Counted from the stretch's first letter, positions 16,899-25,683 are shown. The stretch: 64,000 nt of DNA from Rhizobium sp. R634 (GCF_002211305.1 NZ_LOKW01000029.1:124001-188000), one strand, 5' to 3'. The notes: generated by a model from the sequence alone, not told the origin. Numbers and translations: made by a program.

Positions 16899-18179
16899 TC
16901 AGTGTCCGAACCAGGCGACCGGAGCGGTCACCAGCGCAGGGAAAAGGACGAGCAGAAGCAGAACGATCAGCTCGGCGATCATGAAGGGAATGACGCCCTT
17001 CATGAGATCCTCCATCGACAGCTTCGACACGCCGCAAATGACGTTGAGCACCGTGCCGACCGGCGGCGTTATCAGCCCGATCGAATTGTTGATGATGAAC
17101 AGCACGCCGAAATAAACCGGGTCGATGCCCGCCTGCTTGATGATCGGCATCAGCACCGGCGTCATCACCAGGATCGTCGGCGTCATGTCCATGGCGGTGC
17201 CGACGATGACGATGAGCACCATGATGGCAAGCAGCAGCAGCGTCTGATTGTCCATCAGCGGCTCGACGAGGCCGGCAAGCTCGCCGGGCACATCGGCAAC
17301 GGTGATCAGCCAGGCCGAGACGGCGGCGCAGGCAACCAGGAACATCACCACCGAGGTGATCTTCGCAGCCGCGACGAAAACCTCGAACAGCCGCGACGGC
17401 GGCAATTCGCGATAGACGACCATCGACACGAACAGCGAATAGACCGCCGCGACGACGCCGGCTTCGGTCGGCGTGAACACACCGAATTTCAGGCCGACGA
17501 TGATGATGACGGGAAGCATCAGCGCCCAGATGCTTTCGACGAAGGCCTTCATCCGCACGGCGCCGCTCTGTTTCGGCGGCAGGGCGAATTGCTCCTTGCG
17601 GGCGACGATCAGCCATGTGACGCAGAGGGCGGCCGCGATCAGCAGGCCGGGAAAGATGCCGGCAAGGAACAGCTTGGTGATCGAGACCCCGCCGATGACG
17701 CCATAGAGAATGAAGCCGATCGAGGGCGGGATGATCGGGCCGATGATCGAGGCCGAAGCGAGCAGACCGCCGGCGCGAGCCGGATCATGACCCGATTTCA
17801 ACATCATCGGGAAGAGCAGGGCGCCAAGGGCGGCCGCATCGGCGACGGCCGATCCCGAAAGGCTGGACAGTACGCAGGCCGCGAAGATCGCGACGAAGCC
17901 GAGGCCGCCCCTGATATGGCCGACCATGGCCATAGCGAGATTGACGATCCGGCGCGAAAGGCCGCCTGTGTTCATCACCTCGCCGGCGAGAAGGAAGAAG
18001 GGCACGGCCATCAGCGGAAAGCTGTCGGCGCCGTTCAGCACGTTCTGCGCGACGATCTGCGCATCGAACATGCCGAGATACATCATCAGCGCCACACCGG
18101 TGATGATGAGGGCAAAGGCAATCGGCACGCCGAGCGCCATGGGACCGAGAAGTGCGCCGAGGAAGATGGTGACGGTCAT
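16899..18179 (-). CDS. TRAP transporter large permease DctM
   Basis: A 426-residue, about 12-helix membrane protein of the DctM family, with typical motifs GSAVADAAALG, IIPPSIGFILYG and NNSIGLITPPVGTVLN. It is translated 10 bp after the small permease gene and 71 bp before dctP. It is the ion-coupled transport subunit of the shikimate-type carboxylate importer. Confidence 0.93.
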   Translation of the reverse strand: MTVTIFLGALLGPMALGVPIAFALIITGVALMMYLGMFDAQIVAQNVLNGADSFPLMAVPFFLLAGEVMNTGGLSRRIVNLAMAMVGHIRGGLGFVAIFAACVLSSLSGSAVADAAALGALLFPMMLKSGHDPARAGGLLASASIIGPIIPPSIGFILYGVIGGVSITKLFLAGIFPGLLIAAALCVTWLIVARKEQFALPPKQSGAVRMKAFVESIWALMLPVIIIVGLKFGVFTPTEAGVVAAVYSLFVSMVVYRELPPSRLFEVFVAAAKITSVVMFLVACAAVSAWLITVADVPGELAGLVEPLMDNQTLLLLAIMVLIVIVGTAMDMTPTILVMTPVLMPIIKQAGIDPVYFGVLFIINNSIGLITPPVGTVLNVICGVSKLSMEDLMKGVIPFMIAELIVLLLLVLFPALVTAPVAWFGH

Positions 18180-18189
18180 GGTGCGCTCC

Positions 18190-18753
18190 TCAGTGCTTCG
18201 GCTTCAGCACGGGAAAGGCCGTCTGGGCGGGATCTTCGAGTGCTGCCTGTTCTTCGCTGTCGCGCACGAGTGCGGCGGTCGTCACGTCGATGCGGCCGGT
18301 GGCGATCGCAAAGGCGTCCCACAGGAGGATGAAAAAGGCCGGCACACCGAAGGCAAGGCCGGCGCCGTAGAAGACACCCATCGAAATGCCGGTTGCCGGA
18401 GCCGAAACGTGCAGATTGATCAGCGTCTGGGTCCAGCTGCCGCTGATCATCAGCCATGTGGCGGCGAGCATCATGCCGTAACCGAGGAGGACAGCGAGTT
18501 TGGCGACGGACTTCGGCAGGCGCGTGATCAGGGAATCGACGCCGAGATGCGCGTGCTCGCGCATCGCGACGACGGCGCCGAGGAAGGTCAGCCATACGAA
18601 AAAGATGCGCGAGAGTTCTTCCGAAGAGGTGATGCCCTGGTTGAAGGCATAACGCAGCACGACATTGCCGAAAACCAGCACGACCATAGCTGCCAGCAGG
18701 AGCGCGATCGTCACCTTCAGCGCGAAGAAATAGAAATCGATGATACGGGTCAT
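18190..18753 (-). CDS. TRAP transporter small permease DctQ
   Basis: A 187-residue protein with four predicted membrane helices and the DctQ signature region (SEELSRIFFVWLTFLGAV, then HLGVDSL). It is the first gene of the dctQMP-aroE-quiC operon. The C-terminal tail after about residue 160 is hydrophilic. The promoter must lie in the 280 bp shared with the divergent TetR gene. Confidence 0.92.
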   Translation of the reverse strand: MTRIIDFYFFALKVTIALLLAAMVVLVFGNVVLRYAFNQGITSSEELSRIFFVWLTFLGAVVAMREHAHLGVDSLITRLPKSVAKLAVLLGYGMMLAATWLMISGSWTQTLINLHVSAPATGISMGVFYGAGLAFGVPAFFILLWDAFAIATGRIDVTTAALVRDSEEQAALEDPAQTAFPVLKPKH

Positions 18754-18874
18754 TCGCTCCTCCCAAGCGTGGCCTTGCTCTTACCGGTCGACCCTCGTCA
18801 GGCCCGCCGGAGCGCGTCATGACCGAGATATTGCCGTCGCGATCAATTCCTCTACTGTTCGCTTCTCCAAAATG

Positions 18875-18890
18875 TACTAACTAGTTGGTA
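18875..18890. promoter_or_regulatory. Candidate TetR operator
   Basis: TACTAACTAGTTGGTA is a 16-bp palindrome with 14 matching positions and a perfect AACTAGTT core. It lies between the divergent dctQ and tetR genes, 122 bp upstream of dctQ and 144 bp upstream of tetR. Size and symmetry suit a TetR dimer, so it likely controls the TRAP/shikimate operon and perhaps tetR itself. Confidence 0.65.
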
Positions 18891-19033
18891 TGTCAAGCGA
18901 CATCTATTGAAACATACCCTCAACGTGAATAAGACTGACGGACATCGGAAACAGAAATGCATGCTTCCACCGAAGCCGAAGACCGAAATTCGAGATTTAA
19001 AACAATAGATTAGAAAGCGCGGTAACGGGGCTC

Positions 19034-19672
19034 ATGGCGGAACGGGGCGAAAACGGCCGGAAGAACGATCCACAGCAGACGAAGGAGGACATTCTCCTCG
19101 TCGCGACCGAAGAATTCTCGACCCATGGACTCGCCGGCGCCCGCGTCGACTCGATCGCCGAGAAGACGCGCACCTCGAAGCGGATGATCTATTATTATTT
19201 CGGCAGCAAGGAGGGGCTCTATCTTGCCGTGCTGGAACAGTCCTACCGCAAGATCCGCTCGCTGGAATCCGATCTGCATCTCTCCAACCTCGAGCCGGAA
19301 GAGGCGCTGCGGACGCTGATCTCGACGACCTTCGACCATGACGAGGCCAATCCCGATTTCGTCCGGCTCGTCAGCATCGAGAACATCCATCACGCCGCAC
19401 ACATGCTTCGCTCGGAGGCGATCCGCGATCTCAACGTCTCCGTCATCGAAACCATCGCCGGCATATTGGAGCGCGGCTTCGACCAGGGTGTCTTCCGGCG
19501 CAAGGCCGACCCGATCGACATCCATATGATGATCAGCGCCTTCTGCTTCTTTCGCGTGTCGAACCGCTACACCTTCGGCACGATCTTCCGGCGCAATCTC
19601 TCGGACGGCGAAACTATCGAGCGCCACCGCGGAATGATCGCCGATGCCGTCGTCAGCTACCTGAAAAGCTGA
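19034..19672 (+). CDS. TetR-family transcriptional regulator
   Basis: A 212-residue protein. The N-terminal helix-turn-helix (TKEDILLVATEEFSTHGL, then MIYYYFGSKEGLY) is canonical TetR, and the remainder is an all-helical ligand domain of the TetR_C type found in several aromatic-catabolism regulators. It is divergent from the TRAP/shikimate operon, with a palindromic site between. It is a likely repressor relieved by shikimate, dehydroshikimate or protocatechuate. Confidence 0.9.
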   Translation: MAERGENGRKNDPQQTKEDILLVATEEFSTHGLAGARVDSIAEKTRTSKRMIYYYFGSKEGLYLAVLEQSYRKIRSLESDLHLSNLEPEEALRTLISTTFDHDEANPDFVRLVSIENIHHAAHMLRSEAIRDLNVSVIETIAGILERGFDQGVFRRKADPIDIHMMISAFCFFRVSNRYTFGTIFRRNLSDGETIERHRGMIADAVVSYLKS

Positions 19673-19696
19673 CGGGGCAGGTTCTCGTCACCCGCG

Positions 19697-20710
19697 CTAC
19701 GATGACAAGGGGATCGCAATCTCGAATTCGGCGCCTGTACCGGTCGTCTGCCGAAGGTGGATCGTGCCGCCGTGGGAGCCCAGCATGGCGTGGACGATGC
19801 CGAGGCCCATGCCGGTGCCGCCTTCTTCGCGGCGGGTCGAGAAGAACGGCTGAAAAATGCGGTCGCGGTTCGCTTGGGAAATGCCGCTGCCATCGTCCCG
19901 CACGAGAATGAAGGCGCTTCGGGCGTCGGCCGACACCGTGAATTCGAGCAGTTTGGCACCATGCCGAAAGGCGTTGTCGGCCAGATTGGCGAAGACGATG
20001 ACGGCGGCTTCCTGGGGAAGCGCGATCGTTTTTTCCGTATCTCCCGTGCCTGAAATATCGAGCGCGGGAAAACGCTGGCGCAATGGGCCTATGATGCTTG
20101 CGACGCTGCTTCTGCCTTCGGCCATCGGCGTTTCCGCCTGTGCAAGCTCCCTCAGCCGCTGCAGCAAGGCGTCGAGCCGGACAGCGTCGGCGACGATATT
20201 GTCCAGAAAATGCAGGCGCTGGGCTTTCGTCATCGGCCTTTCCGCGTCATCGTCACGCAAGAGTTCCGCCGCGCCGCGAATGGCCGTCAGCGGCGATTTC
20301 AGTTCATGCGAGACATGCGCAGCAAAAGAGCGGACATATTCGGTGCGGTCGACCAGTTTCCCCGCGAGATCGAGGAAGCTCTGCGACAAGACGGCAATCT
20401 CTCGCGTCCCGTAGCTTTCCAGCGGCCGGATCGCCGCCTTGCCGCCGCGGGCGATCTCTTCCGTCCGCGCGATCAAGGCATCAATGGGGCCGGTGATGGT
20501 GCGCGTCAGCACATAGGCGACGCCGAGCGTCAGGATAAGCACGACGACGAGGGCGACGATCTCCACCGGCTCCATCCGGTTCGCGCTCGCCTCGGTGGCG
20601 CGAAACCAGATGACGATGAGAACAGGTAGCGCCATCACGGTCAAAAGCACGGCATAGACGATCAGCGCCAGCGGCGGCCGCCATTTCGCCCTGACTTTTA
20701 GCGCCGGCAT
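19697..20710 (-). CDS. Sensor histidine kinase
   Basis: A 337-residue membrane kinase with transmembrane helices at about 13-35 and 50-68 and a very short periplasmic loop (about 12 residues). A HAMP region follows, then HisKA with H135 in SHELKSP, and an HATPase domain with NLADNAFRHG and the G boxes DDGSGIS and GGTGMGLG. The tiny loop suggests sensing within the membrane or by a partner, which may be the DUF4173 protein encoded first in the operon. It overlaps the response-regulator stop codon by 1 nt (TGATG). Confidence 0.92.
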   Translation of the reverse strand: MPALKVRAKWRPPLALIVYAVLLTVMALPVLIVIWFRATEASANRMEPVEIVALVVVLILTLGVAYVLTRTITGPIDALIARTEEIARGGKAAIRPLESYGTREIAVLSQSFLDLAGKLVDRTEYVRSFAAHVSHELKSPLTAIRGAAELLRDDDAERPMTKAQRLHFLDNIVADAVRLDALLQRLRELAQAETPMAEGRSSVASIIGPLRQRFPALDISGTGDTEKTIALPQEAAVIVFANLADNAFRHGAKLLEFTVSADARSAFILVRDDGSGISQANRDRIFQPFFSTRREEGGTGMGLGIVHAMLGSHGGTIHLRQTTGTGAEFEIAIPLSS

Positions 20711-21408
20711 CAGGCCTTCCTCCCGTCGCCGAGCTTGAAGCCGATGCCGTGAACGGTGGCGATGACCCCGGAGCCGCCGGCCGCTGCGAACTTCGACCTT
20801 ATGTTGCGGATATGGCTATCGATCGTCCGATCCGAGACATAGGTACCGGCACCATAGGCCGCTTCCATCAATTGCTCGCGGCTGAAGACCATGCCGGGAC
20901 GCGACAGCAATGCGTCCAGGATCGCGAATTCGAGCGCCGTCATGGCGACGGCACTCTCGCCGAACATCACCGTCCGGCCATGGCGGTCCAGGCTGATCTC
21001 GCCGGCGACGAGGGTGGAATGGCGTCGGTCGGAGCCTGCTTCATTGCCGCTGCGCTTCAGGATCGCCTTCACCCGCGCGACCAGTTCGCGCGGGCTGAAC
21101 GGCTTGGTCACATAGTCGTCCCCGCCGATTTCGAGGCCCAACACCCTGTCGATCTCCTCGTCGCGCGCCGAAAGGAACAGGATCGGCAATCCCGATGTCT
21201 TGCGGATCTGGCGGCAGACTTCGAGGCCATCCATACCGGGCATGCCGATATCGAGAATGATGAGGTCGATATTGCCCCGCCGGAAGGCCGCCATCGCCTC
21301 GGTGCCGCTGCGGGCGGCCGTCGATGCCAGGTCGGCGCGATCGAGGGCAAAGCAGATCACATCGCGAATGTGTGGTTCGTCATCGACGACGAGAATGCGG
21401 GGCGCCAT
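20710..21408 (-). CDS. OmpR-family response regulator
   Basis: The 232-residue protein has a receiver domain (acidic D9-D10, phospho-acceptor D53 in LIILDIGMPG, K in VTKPF) and a C-terminal winged helix (YVSDRTIDSHIRNIRSK). ATG 21408 overlaps the stop of the DUF4173 gene by 1 nt; a GTG one codon earlier is also possible. It is the partner of the following histidine kinase. The pattern DUF4173-regulator-kinase in one coupled operon suggests a signalling unit with the membrane protein as input or target. Confidence 0.92.
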   Translation of the reverse strand: MAPRILVVDDEPHIRDVICFALDRADLASTAARSGTEAMAAFRRGNIDLIILDIGMPGMDGLEVCRQIRKTSGLPILFLSARDEEIDRVLGLEIGGDDYVTKPFSPRELVARVKAILKRSGNEAGSDRRHSTLVAGEISLDRHGRTVMFGESAVAMTALEFAILDALLSRPGMVFSREQLMEAAYGAGTYVSDRTIDSHIRNIRSKFAAAGGSGVIATVHGIGFKLGDGRKA

Positions 21409-22952
21409 CACCGGTCCTGTATCGGTTTGTCGTGCCTGTTGTCACCGTTCTCGTCCGATCTTGCAATGGCCGCGGGAGCCAAGAGATTGGCCTGCAGCCG
21501 CGCCGCCCTGAAATTCCAGCTGCGCCAGCCGCGCGGGCGCCACTCGAAATCCCTGACGAGATAGAACCGAACTGACAGCGCCTCATTCCGCTGAGCGACC
21601 ATGTGGTCCGGCAGCCTGGAGAGATAGAGGTCGAGCGCCGGAATGACGGAGGGACCGAGCGAGGAGAGATAGGCAAGGTCGAGCGGTGGGCCTTCCTGGC
21701 TGATTTCGCGGCTGTGGGCGACATTGAAGCGGGCGATGAAGGCCGAAAAATCGATGAAGGCGCTGATATAGAGTACCGCAATCAGGGAAACGAGGTTGGC
21801 GGCGATCAGCCACTTGTTGGACCGGTTGAACAAGATGCGCAGCAGGATCAGGACAAGGCCGATTGCGACGAGGCTCATCCAGATGCCAGCGGCGACACGC
21901 AGTTCCGTCAGCGAATAGACTTCGACGTAGAGCCCGAGCCGCAGCATCGACGACAGGCAGAGAAGGACGTTCTGGCCGATCCAGGCATGGACCAGGCCGC
22001 GGATGAGCGGACTATGATCGCCGGGGCCGCCGCGCCGCATGGCAATGAGGACGAAACCGGCGGCAAGAAGCGCGGTCGCGATCAGGGGATAGGCGCCGCG
22101 ATGCGCATATTCGGCATGGCTCATGTGAGCAGGCAAATCCGCGCCGCCCCAGAGATAGACGAGATCGAGAAGCGTCTGCACCGCAAAGACCGCATTGAAC
22201 AAAGCGAGCGACCGCAAGAGCGAGGCGTGGCCGAGCGGCGCATTCCTGGCGGGCACGATCATGAACCCGCGATCAGGCTGCGGCCGGACGCCACGCCGAT
22301 TCAGTCGCGGCCGCAGCATCGCCCAGACCACGATGGCGATCATCATCCAGAAGCCGATCCGCCACGGATCGAGGAGCTGCAGCAGAAGGCCGAAATCGAT
22401 GCTTCGCAGCGCGATCTCAATAAGCGGATTTGCAGTCGCAAAGAGAGACACGAAAATCGCAGCGAGAACGAGCGGCATGATCCAAAGGCCGATGCCTTGG
22501 CGAACGCCGGTGAAAGAGAACCGTCTGCCCGGCATTGCAAGATATTTACTGATGCTCTCGGCAAGCCGCAAAGGAATGATGAGAGCGAAACGAACGAAGA
22601 CCAGCGGCACGGCTGTGAGCCGGCGAGGCATGAGCCTGGCGCTGACGAGAGCGACCGACATCAAGGCGCCGAGGCAAAGGGCAACGCCGATGAGCGAGGG
22701 CGCCTCCAGCAGCGGGGCCGAAGCCAGGGCCAGAAAGCCGAGCAGAAGAGCTGCCTTCGAAGGCGATGGCGGCCTCCGGGCCGAAAGCAGAATGCCGATG
22801 CAGACGGCCAAAGCGAAGAGGAAAAGGTTTATCCCGGGCGCATAGCCAAAGATCAGAAAATCGGCAAGCGCCACCAGCCCAAGCAGCGTGGCGACCCGGA
22901 CGCTGTCGCGCCTGATGGGCATTGGTTGTGTCAGGGTATCGGTTGTGTCCAT
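21408..22952 (-). CDS. DUF4173 (DUF4153-like) polytopic membrane protein
   Basis: A 514-residue protein with about 12 hydrophobic segments, an N-terminal segment starting at about residue 20, and a soluble C-terminal region from about 420. The region GGADLPAHMSHAEYAHRGAYPLI is characteristic of the DUF4173 family, whose function is unknown. GAGGAG precedes ATG 22952; the long upstream extension of the frame is not coding-like. It is translationally coupled to the two-component genes. Role in the cell: inner membrane, possibly as a sensor accessory. Confidence 0.85.
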   Translation of the reverse strand: MDTTDTLTQPMPIRRDSVRVATLLGLVALADFLIFGYAPGINLFLFALAVCIGILLSARRPPSPSKAALLLGFLALASAPLLEAPSLIGVALCLGALMSVALVSARLMPRRLTAVPLVFVRFALIIPLRLAESISKYLAMPGRRFSFTGVRQGIGLWIMPLVLAAIFVSLFATANPLIEIALRSIDFGLLLQLLDPWRIGFWMMIAIVVWAMLRPRLNRRGVRPQPDRGFMIVPARNAPLGHASLLRSLALFNAVFAVQTLLDLVYLWGGADLPAHMSHAEYAHRGAYPLIATALLAAGFVLIAMRRGGPGDHSPLIRGLVHAWIGQNVLLCLSSMLRLGLYVEVYSLTELRVAAGIWMSLVAIGLVLILLRILFNRSNKWLIAANLVSLIAVLYISAFIDFSAFIARFNVAHSREISQEGPPLDLAYLSSLGPSVIPALDLYLSRLPDHMVAQRNEALSVRFYLVRDFEWRPRGWRSWNFRAARLQANLLAPAAIARSDENGDNRHDKPIQDR

Positions 22953-23110
22953 TGCTGCTCCTCTCGCAAATGCCGCTTTTCGATCATGATGAGCCTGTTT
23001 CCCGATGGTTTCTCGGCAGGGGCCCCTTCGGTCAGCCACCAGCCGTCCTTGCGGAGGCGTTCCGGCACGGCGAGGGGCGTAATAAAGGGCGGGGTTTCGT
23101 TCTTGCTCAT
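22931..23110 (-). CDS. Small hypothetical protein overlapping DUF4173 start
   Basis: A 59-residue frame from ATG 23110 to TGA 22931, with codon use as GC-rich as its neighbours and sequence such as PERLRKDGWW and LIMIEKRHLREE. It has no signal or membrane segment. Its last 22 nt overlap the DUF4173 start in another frame, so it would be translationally coupled at the head of that operon. The ribosome site is weak (AGGG). It does not match any family I know. Confidence 0.5.
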   Translation of the reverse strand: MSKNETPPFITPLAVPERLRKDGWWLTEGAPAEKPSGNRLIMIEKRHLREEQQWTQPIP

Positions 23111-23224
23111 GCCGGCAAGATGCCCTGCCGGATTGCAGATTTTGTGCAGAGAGTGAGGAGCAATTCAGGAAATTACGCCGACCCAGGAGGCACGAGAGCT
23201 CGTCAGCTGGCAGCCGGTGACGAT

Positions 23225-24463
23225 TCACGAATCCCGCGGAAGGCACTTGGCCTTGGCAGGTGAGGGGGCTGCACTTTTTTCGGCAATCGGGGTCGAGGCG
23301 ATCAGCCTGGCGAACGCTGCCTGGGATCGCACCCCGGTTTTGCCGAAGCATCGGCTAGTATGCGTTTTCACCGTGTTGGCGGAAATTCCGAGGGCCTTGG
23401 CGATTTCAGGCAGATTCATCCCGCTGCCGATCAGCGCGGCCACCCTTGTCTCGGCTTCGGTCAGGCCGAAGATGCGTTGCAGCTGCTGCGCCTGCCGGCG
23501 GGCCTTCGCTTCCGGATCGACGATATGGATCAGCAGGCGTGCTCCGCTGTCGACAGCATCCCAGATGGACACCGCCGCCGGCGCAAGCGGCGTGATCATC
23601 ACCAGATAAGGCGGCAAGCCCGACGGTCGGGAGATCGACAGCACCCCTTCGAAAGGCGTGTCTTCGCCATTGGCAATCAATAAAGCCTGGCGAATGGCGT
23701 TCGTCAGGCGGATGGAGCTTTCGGAGATGTGGGCTGCAAGCGAAGGCCTCTCGGATCGGCTAAGGAAGATGCCGTCGGCCCGTTTGAACAGCGCTTCGGC
23801 CGCCGCATTCGGGAGAAGAACCGCGCCTCGACCGTCAAGCAGCATGGCGGCATCGGCTATCGCATCGATCAGCCGTTGCGGCAGTTCGGGAGCGCAGGCG
23901 ATCCGACTGACTTGAAAGGAAAGGTCGATTGCGCGCGTCATATGCGGGCTGAGCAGCTTCAGCCGCGCTGCCGCTTCCGCGGCGTGTTCGTCCTGCTGCC
24001 GGGACAGGAAAAGAGCGACACCGCCAATGCCGCCGCGCTCGTGCAGGCTGGCATGCGGCAGGAAGAGCTGATTGAAGATATCCTGAGGTTCGCAGATATC
24101 GGCATAAAAGGCGGAATGCCGGACGGCCTCGGCGTCGATCATCGTGTTGCCGATCGCGATCTCGCCGGGCTTTACCCTCTCGAACGCACGGGCATAGGGA
24201 TTGCGGGTGTAATGCTGGAGATAGAGCTTGTTTAAATCGTCCCGCATGCGGCCGGGGATCAGGAAGCTGCCGCGGCCATCGGGCGCCTGATAAACGATGT
24301 TTCCGCCGGTGGCGCCGACATAGTCGGCGATTGAGCAGAGGGTATCCGACCATAGTTCGGAGCGGACCGCAGCCTGATAGACGGCATCAACGATATCGAC
24401 ATGATCCATATCAGCGCTTCTCGTTTTCACGACGACGGTTCCGCCAATTGCGTAGATCGCCAC
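23225..24463 (-). CDS. LuxR-family regulator with C-terminal GerE domain
   Basis: A 412-residue protein whose C-terminal 65 residues are a LuxR-type helix-turn-helix (LTEAETRVAALIGSG, NTVKTHTSRCF). The long N-terminal part has no receiver Asp and no recognisable autoinducer-binding signature; it may hold PAS/GAF-like folds. Two starts are possible: GTG 24463 or ATG 24409, neither with a strong ribosome site. It stands alone between the DUF4173 operon and a small gene. The signal is unknown. Confidence 0.82.
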   Translation of the reverse strand: MAIYAIGGTVVVKTRSADMDHVDIVDAVYQAAVRSELWSDTLCSIADYVGATGGNIVYQAPDGRGSFLIPGRMRDDLNKLYLQHYTRNPYARAFERVKPGEIAIGNTMIDAEAVRHSAFYADICEPQDIFNQLFLPHASLHERGGIGGVALFLSRQQDEHAAEAAARLKLLSPHMTRAIDLSFQVSRIACAPELPQRLIDAIADAAMLLDGRGAVLLPNAAAEALFKRADGIFLSRSERPSLAAHISESSIRLTNAIRQALLIANGEDTPFEGVLSISRPSGLPPYLVMITPLAPAAVSIWDAVDSGARLLIHIVDPEAKARRQAQQLQRIFGLTEAETRVAALIGSGMNLPEIAKALGISANTVKTHTSRCFGKTGVRSQAAFARLIASTPIAEKSAAPSPAKAKCLPRDS

Positions 24464-24608
24464 ATTCGCTTGCTCTATAAATATCTAGGGGGAGGCAGGA
24501 CGACGAGCATCACCCGATCAGGCGATTTCGTCTGCCGGTCCAGGGAGACCGGCAGGTCGAGATCAACGAAGGAAGCGTGACATCTCGTGCAATTGATGAG
24601 TGAGGACT

Positions 24609-24797
24609 TTATCTGAATCGCGGCGCGCGCCTGGCATTATGGAGCAGTTCGCAGGCCGTCGCGAATGGCCCGAAGAGCCGGAGCAACAGCGCTTGTTCCT
24701 CGGCATCTATCTGATGACGAGCGCAGAATTCGGTTACGGACCAGACTTTCGTCAGATCGTCCGTCTCGATTTGCTTGGGTTCGATGTGTTCGGTCAA
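24609..24797 (-). CDS. Small conserved-looking hypothetical protein (TTG start)
   Basis: A 62-residue protein with charged N-terminus and helical sequence around WSVTEFCARHQID and ALLLRLFGPF. The start codon is TTG at 24797, supported by a clear GGAGGA nine bases upstream. It resembles short cytoplasmic proteins common in rhizobia, but I cannot assign a family. It is separated from the Rap-like gene by a terminator and has its own short upstream region. Confidence 0.65.
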   Translation of the reverse strand: MTEHIEPKQIETDDLTKVWSVTEFCARHQIDAEEQALLLRLFGPFATACELLHNARRAPRFR

Positions 24798-24907
24798 GGG
24801 CGTGTCCTCCGAACATCGAGACTACGCCCACGCGGCTTTTATAAGAACTAGCTAAAAAGAGCTATATTGGTGCGCCGGGGCCCTGCGGCAAGAATTGCCA
24901 ACATGCC

Positions 24908-24937
24908 AAAACGCCCGCCGGTTGCACGGCGGGCGTT
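24908..24937 (-). terminator. Rho-independent terminator of Rap-like gene
   Basis: Read on the minus strand, an 11-bp GC-rich perfect stem (positions 24937-24927 with 24920-24910) and a 6-nt loop are followed by TTTT. It lies 27 bp after the stop codon of the gene at 24964. Confidence 0.85.
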
Positions 24938-24963
24938 GTCTCTCACCGATCTACTGCTGCGGA

Positions 24964-25683
24964 TCAAACGCCGACGCCGTCGGGATGATAGTCCGTGCCG
25001 GTGATGTTGAGCGTCACCTTGGCAGTGTCCGTGTGGCCTTCGCCGTCGGAGATCTTGTAGTAGCGGAGAACTTCCGTGTAGGTCTGACCTGCATCGAGAT
25101 CCTGCGTCAGCTCATAGGTGAAGGTGCCGTCCGACTTGACGTGGAACGTGCCGTAGGTGCCCTGAACGTCGGTAACCGCGCCGTTGTGGGCATCTACCTG
25201 CGTGCTCAGGAACTGACGCAGGAACATCTTGCCATTGTCGCCGGCAATATCGTTGTCGAGAACGTTGCCGCCGATCGGGCTGCCTTCGGTGAAGCTGTAG
25301 GTATCGTCGACAGCGATCGGCTTGACCTGGGTGACGCCCTGGATGTTCAGGGTGAACAGGCCGACGTCGGTGTGACCGCTGCCGTCGGAGATTTTGTAGG
25401 AGACCTTCTCCTGGTACGATTCGCCATTGGCGAAACCGATCTTGGCAGCGTCGCTCAGAACGTAGGTGTAGCTGCCGTCAGGCTTGACGAAGAACGTGCC
25501 GTAGTCGCCCTGGATTTCGGTGATCTGGCTGTTGCCGCCCTTGGCGCCAACGCTTGCGCCATCGAAGGCGCGCAGGAACAGGTGGCCGTTATCGGAAGAA
25601 TCGTTGGAAAGCAGGTTTCCGGAAATAACGTCAGTTTCTAGAAATGTTGCACTATCATCAGTTGCGTGTATCGGCGAAGCCAT
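24964..25683 (-). CDS. Secreted cadherin-like (VCBS/Ra-domain) protein, Rap family
   Basis: A 239-residue acidic protein of two tandem cadherin-like domains (about 8-115 and 120-230). Each has a YGTF-VK-DG-(S/T)-(Y/F)-TY strand and a Y-KISDG(S/E)GHTD end with calcium-type acidic residues. There is no Sec signal, as in the rhizobial Rap proteins (RapA and relatives), which are exported by the PrsDE type I system and bind calcium and polysaccharide at the cell pole. Two-domain size matches RapA. No prsDE lies here, so export would be in trans. It is followed by a strong terminator. Confidence 0.85.
   Translation of the reverse strand: MASPIHATDDSATFLETDVISGNLLSNDSSDNGHLFLRAFDGASVGAKGGNSQITEIQGDYGTFFVKPDGSYTYVLSDAAKIGFANGESYQEKVSYKISDGSGHTDVGLFTLNIQGVTQVKPIAVDDTYSFTEGSPIGGNVLDNDIAGDNGKMFLRQFLSTQVDAHNGAVTDVQGTYGTFHVKSDGTFTYELTQDLDAGQTYTEVLRYYKISDGEGHTDTAKVTLNITGTDYHPDGVGV

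Noticed and set aside
15811..17616. 601-codon reading for the TRAP binding protein
   Set aside because: The first 263 codons are an out-of-frame reading of dctM; a signal peptide and ribosome site place the start at 16827.
21603..23156. 517-codon plus-strand frame opposite the DUF4173 gene
   Set aside because: It is a hydrophilic shadow of a membrane-protein gene with no ribosome site.
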